In this document: piece by piece, positions 11,339-25,200 of the stretch
How the letters are laid out: every line of letters begins with the position of its first letter
Position numbering within the stretch: the stretch's first letter is position 1
Source: Diploscapter coronatus
Taxonomy: Eukaryota > Nematoda > Chromadorea > Rhabditida > Rhabditidae
Direction of reading: 5' to 3'
Length of the DNA: 64,000 nucleotides
NCBI GenBank assembly: GCA_964036155.1
Contig: OZ038423.1
Location: forward strand, 80,925,249-80,989,248
The notes under the pieces: generated by a model
Seen by the model: the letters and a program-made list of their open reading frames with translations, nothing else
Told to the model about the DNA's origin: nothing
Databases searched by the model: none
Made by a program: the position numbers and the translations under genes

Positions 11339-12740
11339 GAGCAGACGTGTTGGGACGTTTTTCACCGCAAGTATCCCTTATGTGGTGAACTATTCCGTCA
11401 CCTTTGAAGTACTATCCTTAATAATGGAGCGAGAGATGATGATCGAATCTTTGAGGTGGAAAACGTCCCAACGTCTGATTGAAAGATAGGGGGATTTTTT
11501 ATTTATAATTTTGTGATTTTTACTAACAAACTGAGTGGGCATTGTTCCGTTATTAATTTATTATAACTAGGAACTTTTTGATACATATTTTTGTGCAAAT
11601 TTAGATTTCGACTATTTTTCAGTCAATTGCAAATTTTGTGAGTAGGCTATTAGCTATATTAACTTCTTAATCTATTCTTGTATAATTTTAAATCTTATTT
11701 AAGATATCGTAATCTTTATTCTCATAAACGAAAAACCGCACATCGAAAATGATCAACTCTAAACAATTCCAAAGAAACAAAGTCTCGATTTTTTTCGAAA
11801 ATTCTCAAAAAAACCCAACACAAATTTTGAGCGTTTTTGCTTCTTCTTGAAAAGGCTGCCGTCCGACTTTTAAAGACGTCGTAAAATTAACGAAATAATA
11901 TGTGGTGAGGCACTACATACATACACAAGAAAATGAATGGTGGGGGGCCAAGTTTCCGGAAACTTTTTGACATAATGTGAAGCATAGGGCCGGAAACCGG
12001 TCGGGATAAATTGATGGTTTCCGGAAACTTTCCCGAAAAAAGTAGCGCACAGATCTACCCGAATGTAAATAGTTGCAGGAATGTAATAACCGAATAAGAA
12101 TAAAATTAGGCAAAGGTCAAAAATCGCATTTTCAGGTAAATTTTGAAGTTTCAGAAATTTCGCGCTAATTTTCGAGAAAATAGCCAAAACATAACAGAAA
12201 CTAGAAACCTAATAGCTTTGGCCCCTTTCCAAGTGAATTAGCACAAAATTGAAACTTCAAAATTACTGGAAATAACGACGCCGGTATATTTACAACAAGA
12301 TAATTTTAGGCGTATCATGGTGTACTAACATTGAAAAAGGAAAAATCAACTAACAATAAACGTTCAGATTTTTAATACAATTATTAAAAATTAAAACTTA
12401 TTCCCCAGCTATCCAAAGCGAAAAACAACTGAAAGAAAGTGGCAAGTTGAATGCAAATAAAGGCAGTACTGAAAGGTGGTATCTCGCGCAGTTTTTATAT
12501 TATAAGGCAGTAATATTATGTTTCATCATGATATGCTAACACTTAACATAACAAATATACGTTTGCATATTTACAACACAGAGAACCTCCCTATTATGCG
12601 TATAATATAAAATAGCCTAATTAAAGTGGGCATATTTAAACATGAAAAAGTGATATCCCGTACTTAGTGAGTATACTTAAATGCTATATATAATATGTAC
12701 TTAAAGATAGTAAGTATACACACATTAATATGATTATGCC
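11339..12740. other. Convergent 3' spacer between secreted protein and tyrosinase
   Basis: Contains the foldback at 11342-11477, beginning only three bases after a stop codon, and two perfect copies of the 12-bp palindrome GTTTCCGGAAAC about 66 bp apart near 11955 and 12020. The remainder is AT-rich with no exon seen. Confidence 0.6.
11342..11477. repeat. Foldback element, CAGACGTTGGGACGTTTT arms, copy 1
   Basis: The left arm CAGACGTGTTGGGACGTTTT is mirrored by AAACGTCCCAACGTCTG. A second copy at 57088-57232 shares arms and interior words (AATAATGG, GAGAGATGATGAT). It would lie in the 3' UTR of the upstream gene. Confidence 0.85.
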
Positions 12741-15700
12741 TTATCGAAGTCGACTCATACGGGCCACATTTAAGCATAAAGACTCCTGAGACACTCCGCA
12801 CCAACCGCAAGTCGCCTTAATTTAACATATTTAGATGCGTAAACATAATTTAAATGATGCCGTTATTTTATGTATGAAATAGTTGAATGTATACCTGACA
12901 ATTTTCTGCCATCCATTGCCTTCGTCTCGTGCAGTAGTTTTGTGATCTCCAGAACGGACACGAAATGTGTCTATCGTGACAGCCTTAATACCATTAATTT
13001 GATGAAAATGATTAAAACACAGTATAATTAAAAGCCATTGATTAATAAAATGACATGAGTGAATTGATTACCTCTCCTATTATCAGTCGGATTGCTGCAA
13101 AGACGACACGAACGCCGACAATAGGTTCGCATGTATGGACCGTTGGTTTGGCATTCGCCTGTTCGGGCCTCAAATTTCAAACTATTTTCCTTAACTCAAT
13201 TAATGGAAACTATTTCAATTTATGATCGTCTCAATGGAGATTAATATCGCTGATTGAAGAGAAAGTCGATATTCATTCCGCAAATTAGAAATCGAGTTTT
13301 GGAAGCGAAATAGTCAAGTAGAAAAGAGGAACAAGAGACGAATAGTGTATAATTTTTGGATATCGACGCGTTCTCTTCAATCAACAATACAAAACAGCAG
13401 CGAAATCAAATATAAGGGTAGAATATTTTAAATTATAGATTGATATATAAATTTCAATCTTTAGTTAAATTATGAAATGTTCCTAATTGCGAGTTTTTAA
13501 GTCGTACCCAGGCGTCGCAGCACGGATCATCATTGTAGCAATTGACGTTCGATAGAATCGTGGAGTCGAATGACCGACTAACCCCCGTATTGCCGCTACT
13601 TCTCGTTGATGAGCTCGGGGTCGTTCTGCTTCCACTGAAAGGACGTCTTCTGAAGTGGTACTCATTAGTTCATCATCCAACTAATAAACTAATGAGTGAT
13701 AGGGCTACGTTCAACAATCAGCATATCATAACCTGGACATTGTTATACTTAAGTTCTTACTTAAACAATCCATAATTATTCGATGGCCATGCATTGAGAA
13801 TACTTATTCAAATACTATATCTATATATCCGTAATCTAAATCGTTTGGAAAAATTCAACTTACAGAGGTGGTTAAAGAGAAGAAATGATCGTGTCACAAG
13901 CATGCTTTTATGAGTGCTACTTGATTCCATTTAAAGTTGTCATGCAGCGTCAAATGGTAAATCGGAAAAGTACCCCAAACTCAATGAAAAAGCCCCAAGT
14001 AAATGTTTTATTGTTATTATTCTATAGGATTGGTAGGGAATTGGGGTTCTAATTCATTGGGTTGTGGGATAATTCGAAATCTTGCAATCTCGCCACTTTA
14101 TACGATAATATCAGGCCTAGAGAGCGCTTTCGTCGGACGAAGAAAACATATGAGGAGTAGGTCACAAGAGCGAAATCAGTTATGATACCAGGTCGCCCTG
14201 ACAAAAATTTTGACTAACTGCAGGTTATAATTGAAGTGTTTGTAGATATCGAGAGTGAGATATCTAAAGTTGGATATGCAATTAGGTAAGGGTGAGATTA
14301 TTATATTCGAGCCATGCTCTAACTGCGAGATTGTAAGATTTTCGAATACCCCATTTTGGAGCTTATTCCCCGAGTTACCGCGTCAAATTGTCACAAACAC
14401 GATTACCTAGTGGTCCTCTGCATGGTAGCCCATCTGCTCGTGCTTCTCGGTGTGGTCGTTCGAAATTGAGTAGTGAATGGAGCCCAGGTACGTCGAGTCG
14501 TGGAGGGTTGAGTAACAGTTGTTAGCGCTCTAGTGGTGGGGGCCTAAGGTTTATTTACTTTTGGCTATATTTTTAGATACTATGTGTAATTTGTACTACC
14601 GAAGTATATGATACTTATTAGCTATATATTTAAAATTATTATTTACCTAGGTCACATTTTGAATATTCAATGAAACGCCTACATTGTTGAAATATTATCA
14701 TCATGATACCTTTCAAATTTTGAAACCTATTTTATTTTGATGGACGAACCGAAGAAAACATGGATAACTTATTATGAGCAATAGTAAGGAATTTGGATTA
14801 TTTTGACTCAGGTGAATTTCTTTGCAAACTTACCCCAGCAAATTGCCCTGGTCGACACCATCCAGCGACGCAAACACCGTTGTGGCAAACGTCGAATCCT
14901 TCGAACCCTCGGCAGAGGCCGCCTTGTTTTACCTGAATTTTAATTTTGACAATGAAATGTTTGGGATATTTTATGACTGTGATAGTTTAGGTTTAGCTGA
15001 TTAGACGTCAAGCAAACAATACATAATATTAAAAAGGTTCAGGATACTTTTCGTAATGTTTGAAGCCTACATTAGAAAATAGTTGAGTTTTAAATGAGTA
15101 TAATTACGTGTCGAAATATTTTTCCTTCTAGTAAGTTTAAAATTACTTTAGCAACGCAATGAGCTGGCCATCTAGTATCACAGAACAGATATGGCGATCC
15201 GCAACTTGGGTTCTGTTGAGAGCAGGTAGCCCTAGGGGCGAAGCGATAGAGGAAATCGGTATATTCGTTGGATAGACCTGAAATTTGCAATTAATGTAAC
15301 CAATGGAAGGCTGATCTTCATCGTTTTTCTTCATTAAATGACTCATTTTTGTCTAGTTTTGGAGAATAGTGCCTAAATAGTTAGGAAAAAAGTTGATCTT
15401 CATGATATGTTTTATTTCACATTCATATACCGTCTTTATTAGTCTTATCCCAAGGTCTCATATTAGCGTAGCTGAAGTGCTGAGGGTTGCTGCAGGTAGC
15501 GATATCGGGGGGCCAGGTCTAAAAAGATATTTTATTTATTTATTTTTGGATTTAATCTTCTCACCGACTCTCTCTGCCATCTGTTTTGATGATTTTGACG
15601 CCACATCTCCCAGACCTGAAAAATTCGAAGTGAGAAAAATATGACGATTTTTAGCCATTTTTAGAATTTTTGACTAGAAAGAGTATCTTATCTTTGAATC

Positions 15701-18700
15701 TACAGGTGTTTTTATCGCTATTGTGAAAAATCAAGGAAAAATAATGCTAGGACAAAGGTCTTGGTTGGTTTGATAGAACGTGATATGACCAAAGTCCTTC
15801 CAAATTTGAATATTTTTAGGAAACAAAAATTAAGTTTAAGACAACCTCTGGATATCTCTTAAAGTTTAGCACAAGATAAGAGACTATAATCCTTGAAGTC
15901 TCATGAGAATATATTCAAGTTTTAATACAATTTTAGGCCAGTCCCTCTTTCTGTTTCACGTATTACTTCTCGCTTTTCTACTCACTAAAAATAACCGTGC
16001 CCCATTTTGCACGCCTCTTAGATGTGGGCATACAAAATAATTGGACGTTTGAAATCCTCACAAAATCGACGAATCCATGGTGTATGAAGAAGATAGGATC
16101 ATTGGCTGCTGTGCTTGGAGGCTTCATGTCGCCGCCGATCCACAAATGCACCGATGAATGCGCGTACTCCATAGCGCCAAATTGGGGCTGGAAGGGACAG
16201 CCTAAAGTCAACATTTTTAGATTATGTTTTTCAGAATTTTTGTTGCGAAATTTCAAATTATTTTTCTATGAATAGTTTCTCGAGCGCATAATGTATTCTT
16301 GAAGTATGGTTCAAGATTATTGAGCATCATGAAATAATATTGTTGATGCCGAAATCTGGGAGACGTGCAAAATGATGCACGACTATTTTTAGTGGTTAGA
16401 AAATGGAGAAATAGCACGCGAAAAGGAGAGACTAGTCTAAAATCACGCTTCTCCCCTCATTTTCGACCTCCCAGATTCTGGCATCAACAATAATACCCAT
16501 TGAATAGTTTCTTACATCCATTTTACTGAAAATATTCTGTTTCAAAAATTATCAACTATATTCGCATTTCATTTACTAACGCCATAGTACTTCTGCTAGA
16601 AATTATTAAATAAGTATTTACCAGCTTGTGGCGCGGTGTAGGCCTGCATATTCGTGACCTGAGGTTGAGCAAGGATACTGTTGATGGCTTGTTCGGAGAA
16701 TAATTTGCCTTCTACTGCTAATCGCCTGAAACTTTTCCCCTTAAAGTTGTCTTTTTAAATTCGAATAATTATACCTTAAGATCGCATTTCTTCCCTCCAA
16801 GGTCCGGAAGAAAGCGAAAGGACCATTAGTGACCAGTCCAGAACTATCGGTTTCACCCATAAACAGTGGGGAAAAGAGAATGGAGTCTCTTGGATCAGGT
16901 AAGTAACTGTCCATGACCTGAAATTCGAATATTAGCTATTTTGGTAGAATTTAGGTAAATGATTTTTGCCAAATTTGACGTACCGAGTCCCAATAAGGCA
17001 TAGCAATGCCCGGATCCAACATTCGGACAGCAATTTCTATTCTGAAAATTTGCTATTTTTCGTTTTTATTTTAGATATTCGATAAGCTGTCGACAATCAA
17101 TGAATTTGCTCATTAGTTTACTGGGAATTTTCTCGAAACATGATTTTCTCAATAAAAATCAGTTAGAATTATAATAGTCCTTGAAATTTCTAAATTAAAT
17201 TTAAATACAATGCAGGAATTAAGTTAGATTTTATTTATATATTCACTATCATTTTTCCTGAAACCTAAACATTTTTAATTATTGATTGAAGAGAACGCGT
17301 CGATATCCAAAAATTACACACTATTCGTCTCTCTCGTTTCTCTTCTAGACGACTCATTATTTCGCTTCCAATTCGATTTCTAATTTGCTGCTGCATAGGA
17401 ATATCGAGTTTCTCTCCAACCAACGATAATTTGAAAAGTTTCACCTCTTGACGAACTCTCTGTGCCAGGCCAAGAAGCCCGGTCCGGAGTGGGCGCCCGA
17501 GTTCGAACCGACCTAGGAAGATTTGTTAGTCAATTAAAATTCTATAAGGGATCAAAACCGCTCTATGTTCGGCGCTCATTCGATCGTATTCGCCGCTTCG
17601 CTTTAATTGCTGCAAGGCAGAGTGCCAGCGCTGACGCTCGTTGTCCGTCATCATACTGGAATTTGTTTCATTTATAGAAAACTGATAGGATTTTGTCAAG
17701 TCCAGCTTGTTTTGAGCTAATAGGCTGCATTTATTGAGACTTTTAGAGAACGAATGGGGACAATTATAGAATTTTGGCGAAGATAGACTTTTTGCAGCAT
17801 AAAATGTAAAAATTTGACATGCTTTCTGGTGAAATTAAGTTGGTAAAATCACTCTTTTTCAGATCATTTTAAAAATATAACCATACCGATATTCCTTCCT
17901 TAAGGCCATCAAATACGGCTGCCCGTTCGGTAGTGTACACCCGTTATTTCCGGAAACTCGGCCCTAAAATAGTTTTTACTTGAGAATGGAATATTTTTAT
18001 TTATACCCCCATATATGGACAGATGCATGGAATGTTCATGCAGCCCTGAGCTGAGGGCGAGAATCGTTGAGGCACGGCCGGACTTAACCAATTGTTGTTC
18101 GGGACGCCCGGGGCTCCTTAAAGTATAAAATTGAATATTTAGTTTTATTCAAGTAATTGGGGCAGTTTTAAAATACGGCACGCTACGACATGAATATTTG
18201 TATCATATGACGGCAAGCGATTTTCAATAGATTTGAAATAATCCCTTCTTTCTTCATACTATAAAATCGTGCCGTAATATAGCAAAAACTTTGTGCCGCG
18301 TGAAATAGCGCGTTCTTTGCAGCAGACTCTACGCTACTGCATCATATTCAAGGAATGAGGTTGGCAACTATTTGTGCATACGCAATGCACACTTTCCCAT
18401 ATTCAAATTTGTGCATTAGTTATTTCGTCTCAAGTTATTGATCATTGACAATATTGAAAATTTTGAAACATACCGATGTTATTCTCCCATGCTTGTCGTT
18501 TCTTCAAACTCTTCCTCTGCATTGCGTCCATTTCGTACATCATCTTGCATATCGTTACCATATCTGAAATATGATTCGAAGTTTTAAATATCCTAAACTC
18601 GATCTATGATTATCATATTGGTCAATTATTGAGGCAAGAAAATATACTTAAAATCCATTCTTCGACATAAATACACCTGTGTCCTTGATATTGCTAATTG

Positions 18701-19012
18701 AATGAGTTTAGGTAACTCGGGTATGATTTATCTGAGGTTAGATATAATGTGGTTTCACTCAAATCATACTAATCTGGAATAACGTTAAACTAAAATCATT
18801 CCGGGTTAGAATTAATCCTATTCATTCATGACTGATGTTGCCAAATGGTATATGATAGCCATTTTGGGAAATTGTATTGGTTGTCAAAAATGACATAAGC
18901 TATCAAAAATGGCAACAACCCACTTACCCTTATCAGGCGCATGGGAGCAATTGTACGTAAATACACCTAGCGGCAAAAGTAATAGCGCCGCCCTATGGAG
19001 CCACCGGCGCAT
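12741..19012 (-). CDS. Tyrosinase with C-terminal ShK-type segments
   Basis: Type-3 copper oxidase with 19 exons, 621 aa: 18928-19012, 18474-18563, 18007-18116, 17887-17963, 17559-17655, 17445-17512, 16984-17041, 16775-16917, 16622-16725, 16062-16201, 15565-15615, 15431-15518, 15147-15277, 14834-14932, 14407-14543, 13508-13634, 13072-13168, 12895-12983, 12741-12815. All phases close. A TTTTTCAG acceptor abuts the ATG, suggesting spliced-leader trans-splicing. Residues 1-20 form a signal peptide. CuA histidines are in RWHSAL (about 132), GAHSGP (161) and AWHREF (170). CuB has HSSVH (292, 296) and FFIHHGFVD (318-319), so all copper ligands are present. The C-terminal third has a first ShK-like segment (QGGLCRGF...CHNGVCV), a Thr/Ser-rich linker (about 448-525), a second beginning [12 protein letters not shown], and a third beginning GCHDRHISC. 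Family members act in cuticle tanning or phenol oxidation. Introns 10, 9, 16 and 6 carry foldbacks. Confidence 0.95.
13243..13390. repeat. Foldback element, GATTGAAGAGA family, copy 2
   Basis: Both termini are intact: TATCGCTGATTGAAGAGAAA at the left, TTCTCTTCAATCAACAATAC at the right. The interior TTCCGCAAATTAGAAATCGA and CGAATAGTGTATAATTTTTG match the other copies. It lies in a tyrosinase intron. Confidence 0.88.
15936..16022. repeat. Partial copy of the CCGAAATCTGGGAGG foldback family
   Basis: Resembles one arm of the elements at 16341-16490 and 26980-27131: CCAGTCCCTCTTTCTG..., TACTTCTCGCTTTTCTAC, AAAATAACCGTGCCCCATTTTGCACGCCTC. It lies next to the exon carrying the second copper-binding site. 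Confidence 0.7.
16341..16490. repeat. Foldback element, TGTTGATGCCGAAATCTGGG arms
   Basis: 150 bp. TGTTGATGCCGAAATCTGGG at the left is mirrored by CCCAGATTCTGGCATCAACA at the right. The interior has GCACGACTATTTTTAGTGG and GAGAAATAGCACGCG. It lies in a tyrosinase intron; a second full copy is at 26980-27131. Confidence 0.9.
17279..17430. repeat. Foldback element, GATTGAAGAGA family, copy 3 (inverted orientation)
   Basis: Runs in the opposite orientation to copies 1 and 2 (ATTGATTGAAGAGAACGCG, then ATCCAAAAATTACACACTATTC). The far terminus is eroded (TCTCCAACCAACGATAAT). It lies in the tyrosinase intron after the first copper-binding exon. Confidence 0.82.
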
Positions 19013-19218
19013 CTGAAAAATAACGACATCATTACAGAGATTGCGGTTCCGTAAATAATGAGTAGAATTTCAAAAGTGAAAAAAATAACGGAAGATTGAT
19101 TTTTCGCAGAAAAATAAAGTAAACCACAATGTTTATGATAAATAAATAGGATAAATATTTAGATAGAATAATTTTCTCATAGGTAATCTGCTATTATTGA
19201 TAAAGGTTGAAATAATCG

Positions 19219-19293
19219 GCCTTTTGCGTATTCCACACCCGCTTTGAGGAGAGAGAGGAGAAGAGAAAAAAGTGGGTGTGGAATACAGGAGGC
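19219..19293. repeat. Foldback element, GGCCTTTTGTATTCCACACC family, copy 1
   Basis: 75-bp hairpin: GCCTTTTGCGTATTCCACAC at the left and GTGGGTGTGGAATACAGGAGGC (22 bp in all) mirrored at the right, with a purine-rich loop. Other copies: 27249-27336, 37352-37435, 42282-42388, 42663-42754. Confidence 0.85.
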
Positions 19294-22200
19294 AGAATAA
19301 TCTGAGTTGAGGTCAGAAAAATGCTCATATAGATCAAGATTCGGGAAAAAATTCAAGTGTCCAGGAAGATCATATGGTTTCGAGCTGATATGGGTGTGGA
19401 AACGAGTGAAATGGAGGTGAATTACAGACAAGAAAACGACCGGTAAATTTATCGAATGAACTGATAAACATTACGTCGACACAACTGCGAGAACTGTGGA
19501 ATGTCTAGGCGAAAATTCGCGGAAGGAATCGATGAGAAAGGAAATTTTGGAAGTTGGGAATTTTGAAAGCTAATCATGAAATTATGTAGGCATATCATTA
19601 CGCGATAGATTATATTTCGGTACTTAATGGCATATAGAATATTGTCATAAATCGAGATAATTAGTAGTCACTTAGCAAAATGCATTTTCTATATAGTACT
19701 ATACGATTAACAATTTAGATTGAACTATATAAAAGAGAAAACTTAGAGCCTGATTATTCTATACTAATAATGATGATAATATCGAACTTAGACCACTAAT
19801 AATAATAGAACAACTTTTAAGAGGCTTTTGATCGGCCGTTTGCACAATGACGCTGATATTATGACAAAGGGCTGCTCTCCAGGACGCTCAACACCATGGA
19901 ACAATGCCTATCAAATGCACGACCGAAGACACGTAAAGGTTAGCAATCATCGAGTTAGGTTTCTGCGCACGCAACTGTCGAAAAACGCCGAAAATCACGA
20001 CGCAAAATTGCACTTTTTCTTCTCTCATTTTACAGTGCATTATGGTCATTTTCTTCATACTACTTTTAATTTCCACCATAATATTTCCTTTTTCTGCATC
20101 TTTTCCCCATACTATTTTCACTTTTTCGCCATCTTTTCATTTTATAGCACTATTTCATTTCTCCCTATCTCTAAACAATACTATTTCTCTATCACTTTCA
20201 AAGAAAATTTCGAAGGAAAGCGAAAACCAAGTTATTGTTCGTTGCTCTCATGTACATTTTCGCACTGCACGCACAATGAAATGATAATAGACACATTTTA
20301 GTGGCAAATTTCCCTTAATTTTTGCACAATCGTTCCAAAATTCGGGCTACTTGCCTAGAAAAAATCACAATAAACGCGTCCTTACCTTACCCCTATTGTT
20401 CGACGATTTTCAGGCCATAAACAGGGCGAAATGGCAGAACTCAAGAATATGGCCAGAAAATTTTCACGGCCTGTTTTCAACTTTTCGGAACATTTTTGGG
20501 AGGGTGGAAACATTTTCAAGGCGATTTCAAGCAACCGAAATTGAGCATACAATTCATCAATCAAACGAGGCGAATTAGCGAATTGGAATCTAGGATGTTT
20601 TTGCCAAGTTTAGGTTTTTGATCGGGGGAATGGAATAAAACATCAAACTATAGGACGCTTAGGAACCAATATATCGATATTCTTGAATCCTATGCCAATC
20701 ATAACAAACTAATATTAGATAGTTGCATTGATAAAACAGAAACATCATTTTAATTTTAAACCATATTAATTTGAATTTTCCTGAAATTTAAATGATTTTT
20801 AACTGGTCAAGATAGGTTTAAGGAAACTGTAGGATAAGATCTGAGATGAAATAGAATTTGCGGTATTCCCTAAGGGGAAAAATCAAGGTTAAATATCGTT
20901 TCGGATCGTATTGAATCGAGAAAAAAATCTGAAGATCGGAAAATGGAGCAGCCATTACATCAATCATTGAAAATCGACCCGCACTAGCTGTCAAGGAATT
21001 GTTTTCAAAATAAATACGTTTTTGTCCAAACTCGGCAGAATTCAGTAAGCGGTATCAGTTTTTTCGAAAGGAGTGTGACTTAATGATAAATAGTTTCGGA
21101 ACGTCGATATAAAAATGTTGTTTAGACACGACGATATTAGTGATTTCATACCAATGTAGAATATTTAAATATTAATTTTATAAAGACTATTTAAGTTTCC
21201 GAAAGCTAAGTAATAATTTTACCCTACATAAAATGACTAAAATTAGTATAAATCTGAATTAATAGAGTTAAACTAGGCGAAATATCGTGTTGTTTATCGT
21301 ACAGTTTTATCTAAGTTTTCAATCGTGAATCATGCAATTTGAACTACAATATAGTCGATTGGACTATATATTTACTAATTCAAACAAATGAAATCGAATT
21401 TAACAGCGCGATTCAGTTAAAATCACCCGGTTTTGCACTTTTATGGGAAATTTTTTTCGTCAAAGGTGTTGTCGAAATTTTGACTCATGATAAAATCTAC
21501 CCTCTCCCGGGAAAATCAATTGAGGACGAAAAACTGAAAATGGGGAAGTACTTTTAGGAAAATTTAAACAAGGCATATTTAAGAGTGGAGTTCAGGACAA
21601 TTGTTGTTAGAAAAAAGAACGCCTTTTTGCTAAACTCGATCAAAAATTATTAGTTAGGTGAATAATAGCGCTAAGACTAGCGTGATGTAACAATATATTT
21701 GGCCAACTCGGAAAATAATTTTAAAAAGTCGGAGGACTGGTTTAACATAAATGGTTGAGCAACTATGCGATAACAAAATTACATTTAAAAATGATATATA
21801 TTGAGGTAAGTTTAGATAAAACATACATTAATCAACAATTACAAGTCAAAGTTCGAATTAAGAGTGAAAAATGCGAGTCAAGATAAAATCAGAATCATAT
21901 GATAGGTAGTCCTGAAAATAGGTAACTCATCGAACTTCAAATATACTGAATGAGAATGTCTGAATGGGGGGTTTGACACAAATTTTGAATGATCGTAATA
22001 TAAAATTGTGTCGTATTTTACGCTCCGCCCACATTTTATTTTTCCCACCGAATATGAATGGGCAGTCTATTCTTGTATTTAAACGTACTAAAATAGGTTT
22101 AGGTATTGCTATTATAATACATGTGCGTTCGAAAGAATACCGAACTTGGCCGATAAAAGTTAAGTAGCTCGAAAATAGATATGCCAGTCGGCGTTTGAAC

Positions 22201-25200
22201 CTTCAAAACTGTAACAGAGTACAAAATTCTCTGAGTCTCCTATGCTTAAGCATTAGGATAGCTACTATTTCTCAGGTATAAGGGCAGACACGCAGTGAAA
22301 AGGTTCAAGTGACCTTCAGCCGTAGTGTTAAGTGATACAAGTGCGTGAAGGTGAAAATAGGCTGGCACTCAGAGAACAGTGAATTTGAATATTTTACACA
22401 GTAAAAATGAACTTAAATATGACTCAGATTTTTAGATATAGAAATGGTTTTTGCATTAGTCTTCGGAACTCTCTTGGACTGATATAGACTTAAGGTTGTG
22501 AAAAATAATTTCATTTTTGGTCAAAAATTCCGAACCCGATCACTTTTTCAAACCTCAACCTCTTGGAAAATGGTCAATATTTGTTAGCATGCAAAATTCC
22601 AAAGGGGTGACCTTTTCAATTACAAGCACAGACACGCCGTACGAATTTCGTCAAGCAAATTACGAGCGACTTGAAATTATTCGAATGCAAAATTGGACGG
22701 AAAAATTGTGACACCAGGAAAATTTTAGTCATTTCAGTTTTACACGACGAAACATAACCAAGCGCCAGGTGATCAAGCAAAATTGGGGTAAGGGATAATT
22801 AATAATGTCTTACTAATTATATAGTACTAAAACTAATAAATAGGAATAATTGTGGTTCCAAGAAAAAATTGGTATTCTCGAAAGTAATAAAGTTCACTTT
22901 ACGGAATACTAGAGATAAGATAAGAAGCTAATATATTTTTATAAGTTTACTAGTTTAGTACTAATTGCCTGGGTCATAATGTTGAACTTCACGAGCTCTT
23001 TTGAGGTTAAAAAGCTTAAAATTTAACAGAATATCATAAATAAGATCAAAATTACGGTAATTTATCTAAATTTAATTAATCGTGAAATCAGTCTTCTGTA
23101 TCATGACATAACTTTCCAAACTATATCGGGCTGGAATCATTCCTTATATTTCTTATACTCAACATGACTAATTTGCGGGTTTCAAAAAATCGACCAGTCA
23201 CAAAGTGAAAAACTTTTATGATTTATTTTCGCCGATGAAGTTTCCGTGAATTTCTGGACATTTTCAATAAAATTCTCGCATCAACATCAATACACATGAA
23301 AACTAAAGAATAGCGATTATTTTTGGCCGTCAAAGAAAAATGATATGGCAAGTTTTGAGTAAATCATGATACGCCTAGGCAATTTAAAACCTAAAATTTT
23401 CAAATTTCAGACTAACACACATTTTAAGAGGTAATTAACGACAGGTTTAGTGCCTAATTAATCTAAGCAATGACTGAAGATCGAGTAGAACTTATCATGA
23501 GACCATGAAATAAGTCCGAAAAAATGGTATGATCAACAATTTTGGAAGGAAAATGACTGATTCATGATAAACCCTAGATTTTATGCATAAATAGAAAATT
23601 TATCCCCATTTTCTTAGGCCTTGACTCTTAAATCTGGAACGCGCGAAATCGCGGTGCGGTTTATAACCAATTTAGCCAATTGCAGAAAAATGATGGGCTA
23701 GGCTTGAAATGCGGGCTATTTCAACGAATTGCGGCGTCTTGAAATTATTAGATCATCCATCCCCATCTATGATGTAAATAAAAATGACGAGAAATTTTAG
23801 GAATGCATTTCTGAAAAAATGTTTGAACGAGCGATTTTAGAAAATATTATTAGTATGAAATTAGTTTGTGATGTTCAAAATTTGATGGTATAAATGAAAT
23901 GGAAACTATGGTACAATGGTGGATATTCCTAAGATAGAAATTTGGAAACGCCATTAATAGAATAGGGTATCTGAGCGACAATTTAAATTTTATATATAGT
24001 AAAAGGCTAAATTTTAGGTGAAATTAGGAAAAATTAGGCGCCAATCGGTAAACAAGACCCAAAATTCGTTTGATGTAATCTCAAAATCACTACTTGTCAA
24101 TTCGATTTTATACGTGTCGGTCTATCAAAACTTTGTCATAGGTGGTAAGTTGCAAATGGGAAGAATTTAGTAGGAAACGGGAAATATTAGCGAATTTTTA
24201 GAGGCAGAAAAGAGAAGGAATGTCCCTAACGGGTCAACAAAATTTAGTCGAAAAGAATCGTAAATTTACTGAATGTTGTAGCGGCAAATTGTAGGAAGAT
24301 GTTTAAAGATGCAAACATGAAATTGTTTTATAGAAGGTTTGTATAGTCTTGATCTAGTCATATGCTTAAAAGTGTATAGATGAATGAGTACTGTAGTTTT
24401 TCATTGGTTAAGATAAACCTTTAGAGAATACATGCAATATAACTTTAAATAGCTAAAAGTTTCAGACGCCCACTATTCACCAAAACCAATACACGAATCG
24501 GAACTTAAGCTGCTCTAAACCCAAAATGACGACTGGAATGCTAGAAATCCTTTCATTTTTATTCGAATCTAGGTCAATCCGAGCCTTACGCAATCGCTCT
24601 AATGATAAAGAATAGTCCTAGAAAACGATTTTAGACATTTTCCAAGAAAGTTTAATCCCGCCAAATTAAGCACCGCTTTTTTTTTGCAAGTGTGCTGCGC
24701 AGTCATGCGAAGTAAATTGTATCAGTTTCAAAATGCATTGGACAAATTTCCCTTTCGAATTTTCGAACCAGGGTTAGTAGGTTATACGGTTATAGGCGCC
24801 GAACGAACATGATTAGCCAAGAGTTCGCAATGATCAACTTTTGCACTGAATGATCAGAAAATTAGGATTTAGCAGAATTTTTTTTAAATAACTAAACTTT
24901 ACCTAGCCATCATTTTTTATTTGACTTGCAGGAATATTTTAACTAGATAGATCATATTTAGAATTATGTTATTAAGATCAAAATAGCTCGTGTTTAAGAG
25001 TGTTTTTTGATATAACTAAATTCTACCTAACTCTCTAAAGATATAACTCAATAAATTGTAAAATACGTTACACTAGATAGGTCATATTTAGGTAAGGTCA
25101 AAAATTAGATGATTAAATTTTTCTGCCGTCAAAATATTTCGAATCAAGAGAAGAATGTGGAATGTTAACGCGAAATTGCACCATCGAAGGTCAAGTAACT

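Noticed and set aside
17469..17514. Plus-strand frame [15 protein letters not shown] ending in a stop, looking like a terminal exon
   Set aside because: It is the antisense of the tyrosinase exon carrying the second and third CuA histidines, which fits phase and family on the minus strand.
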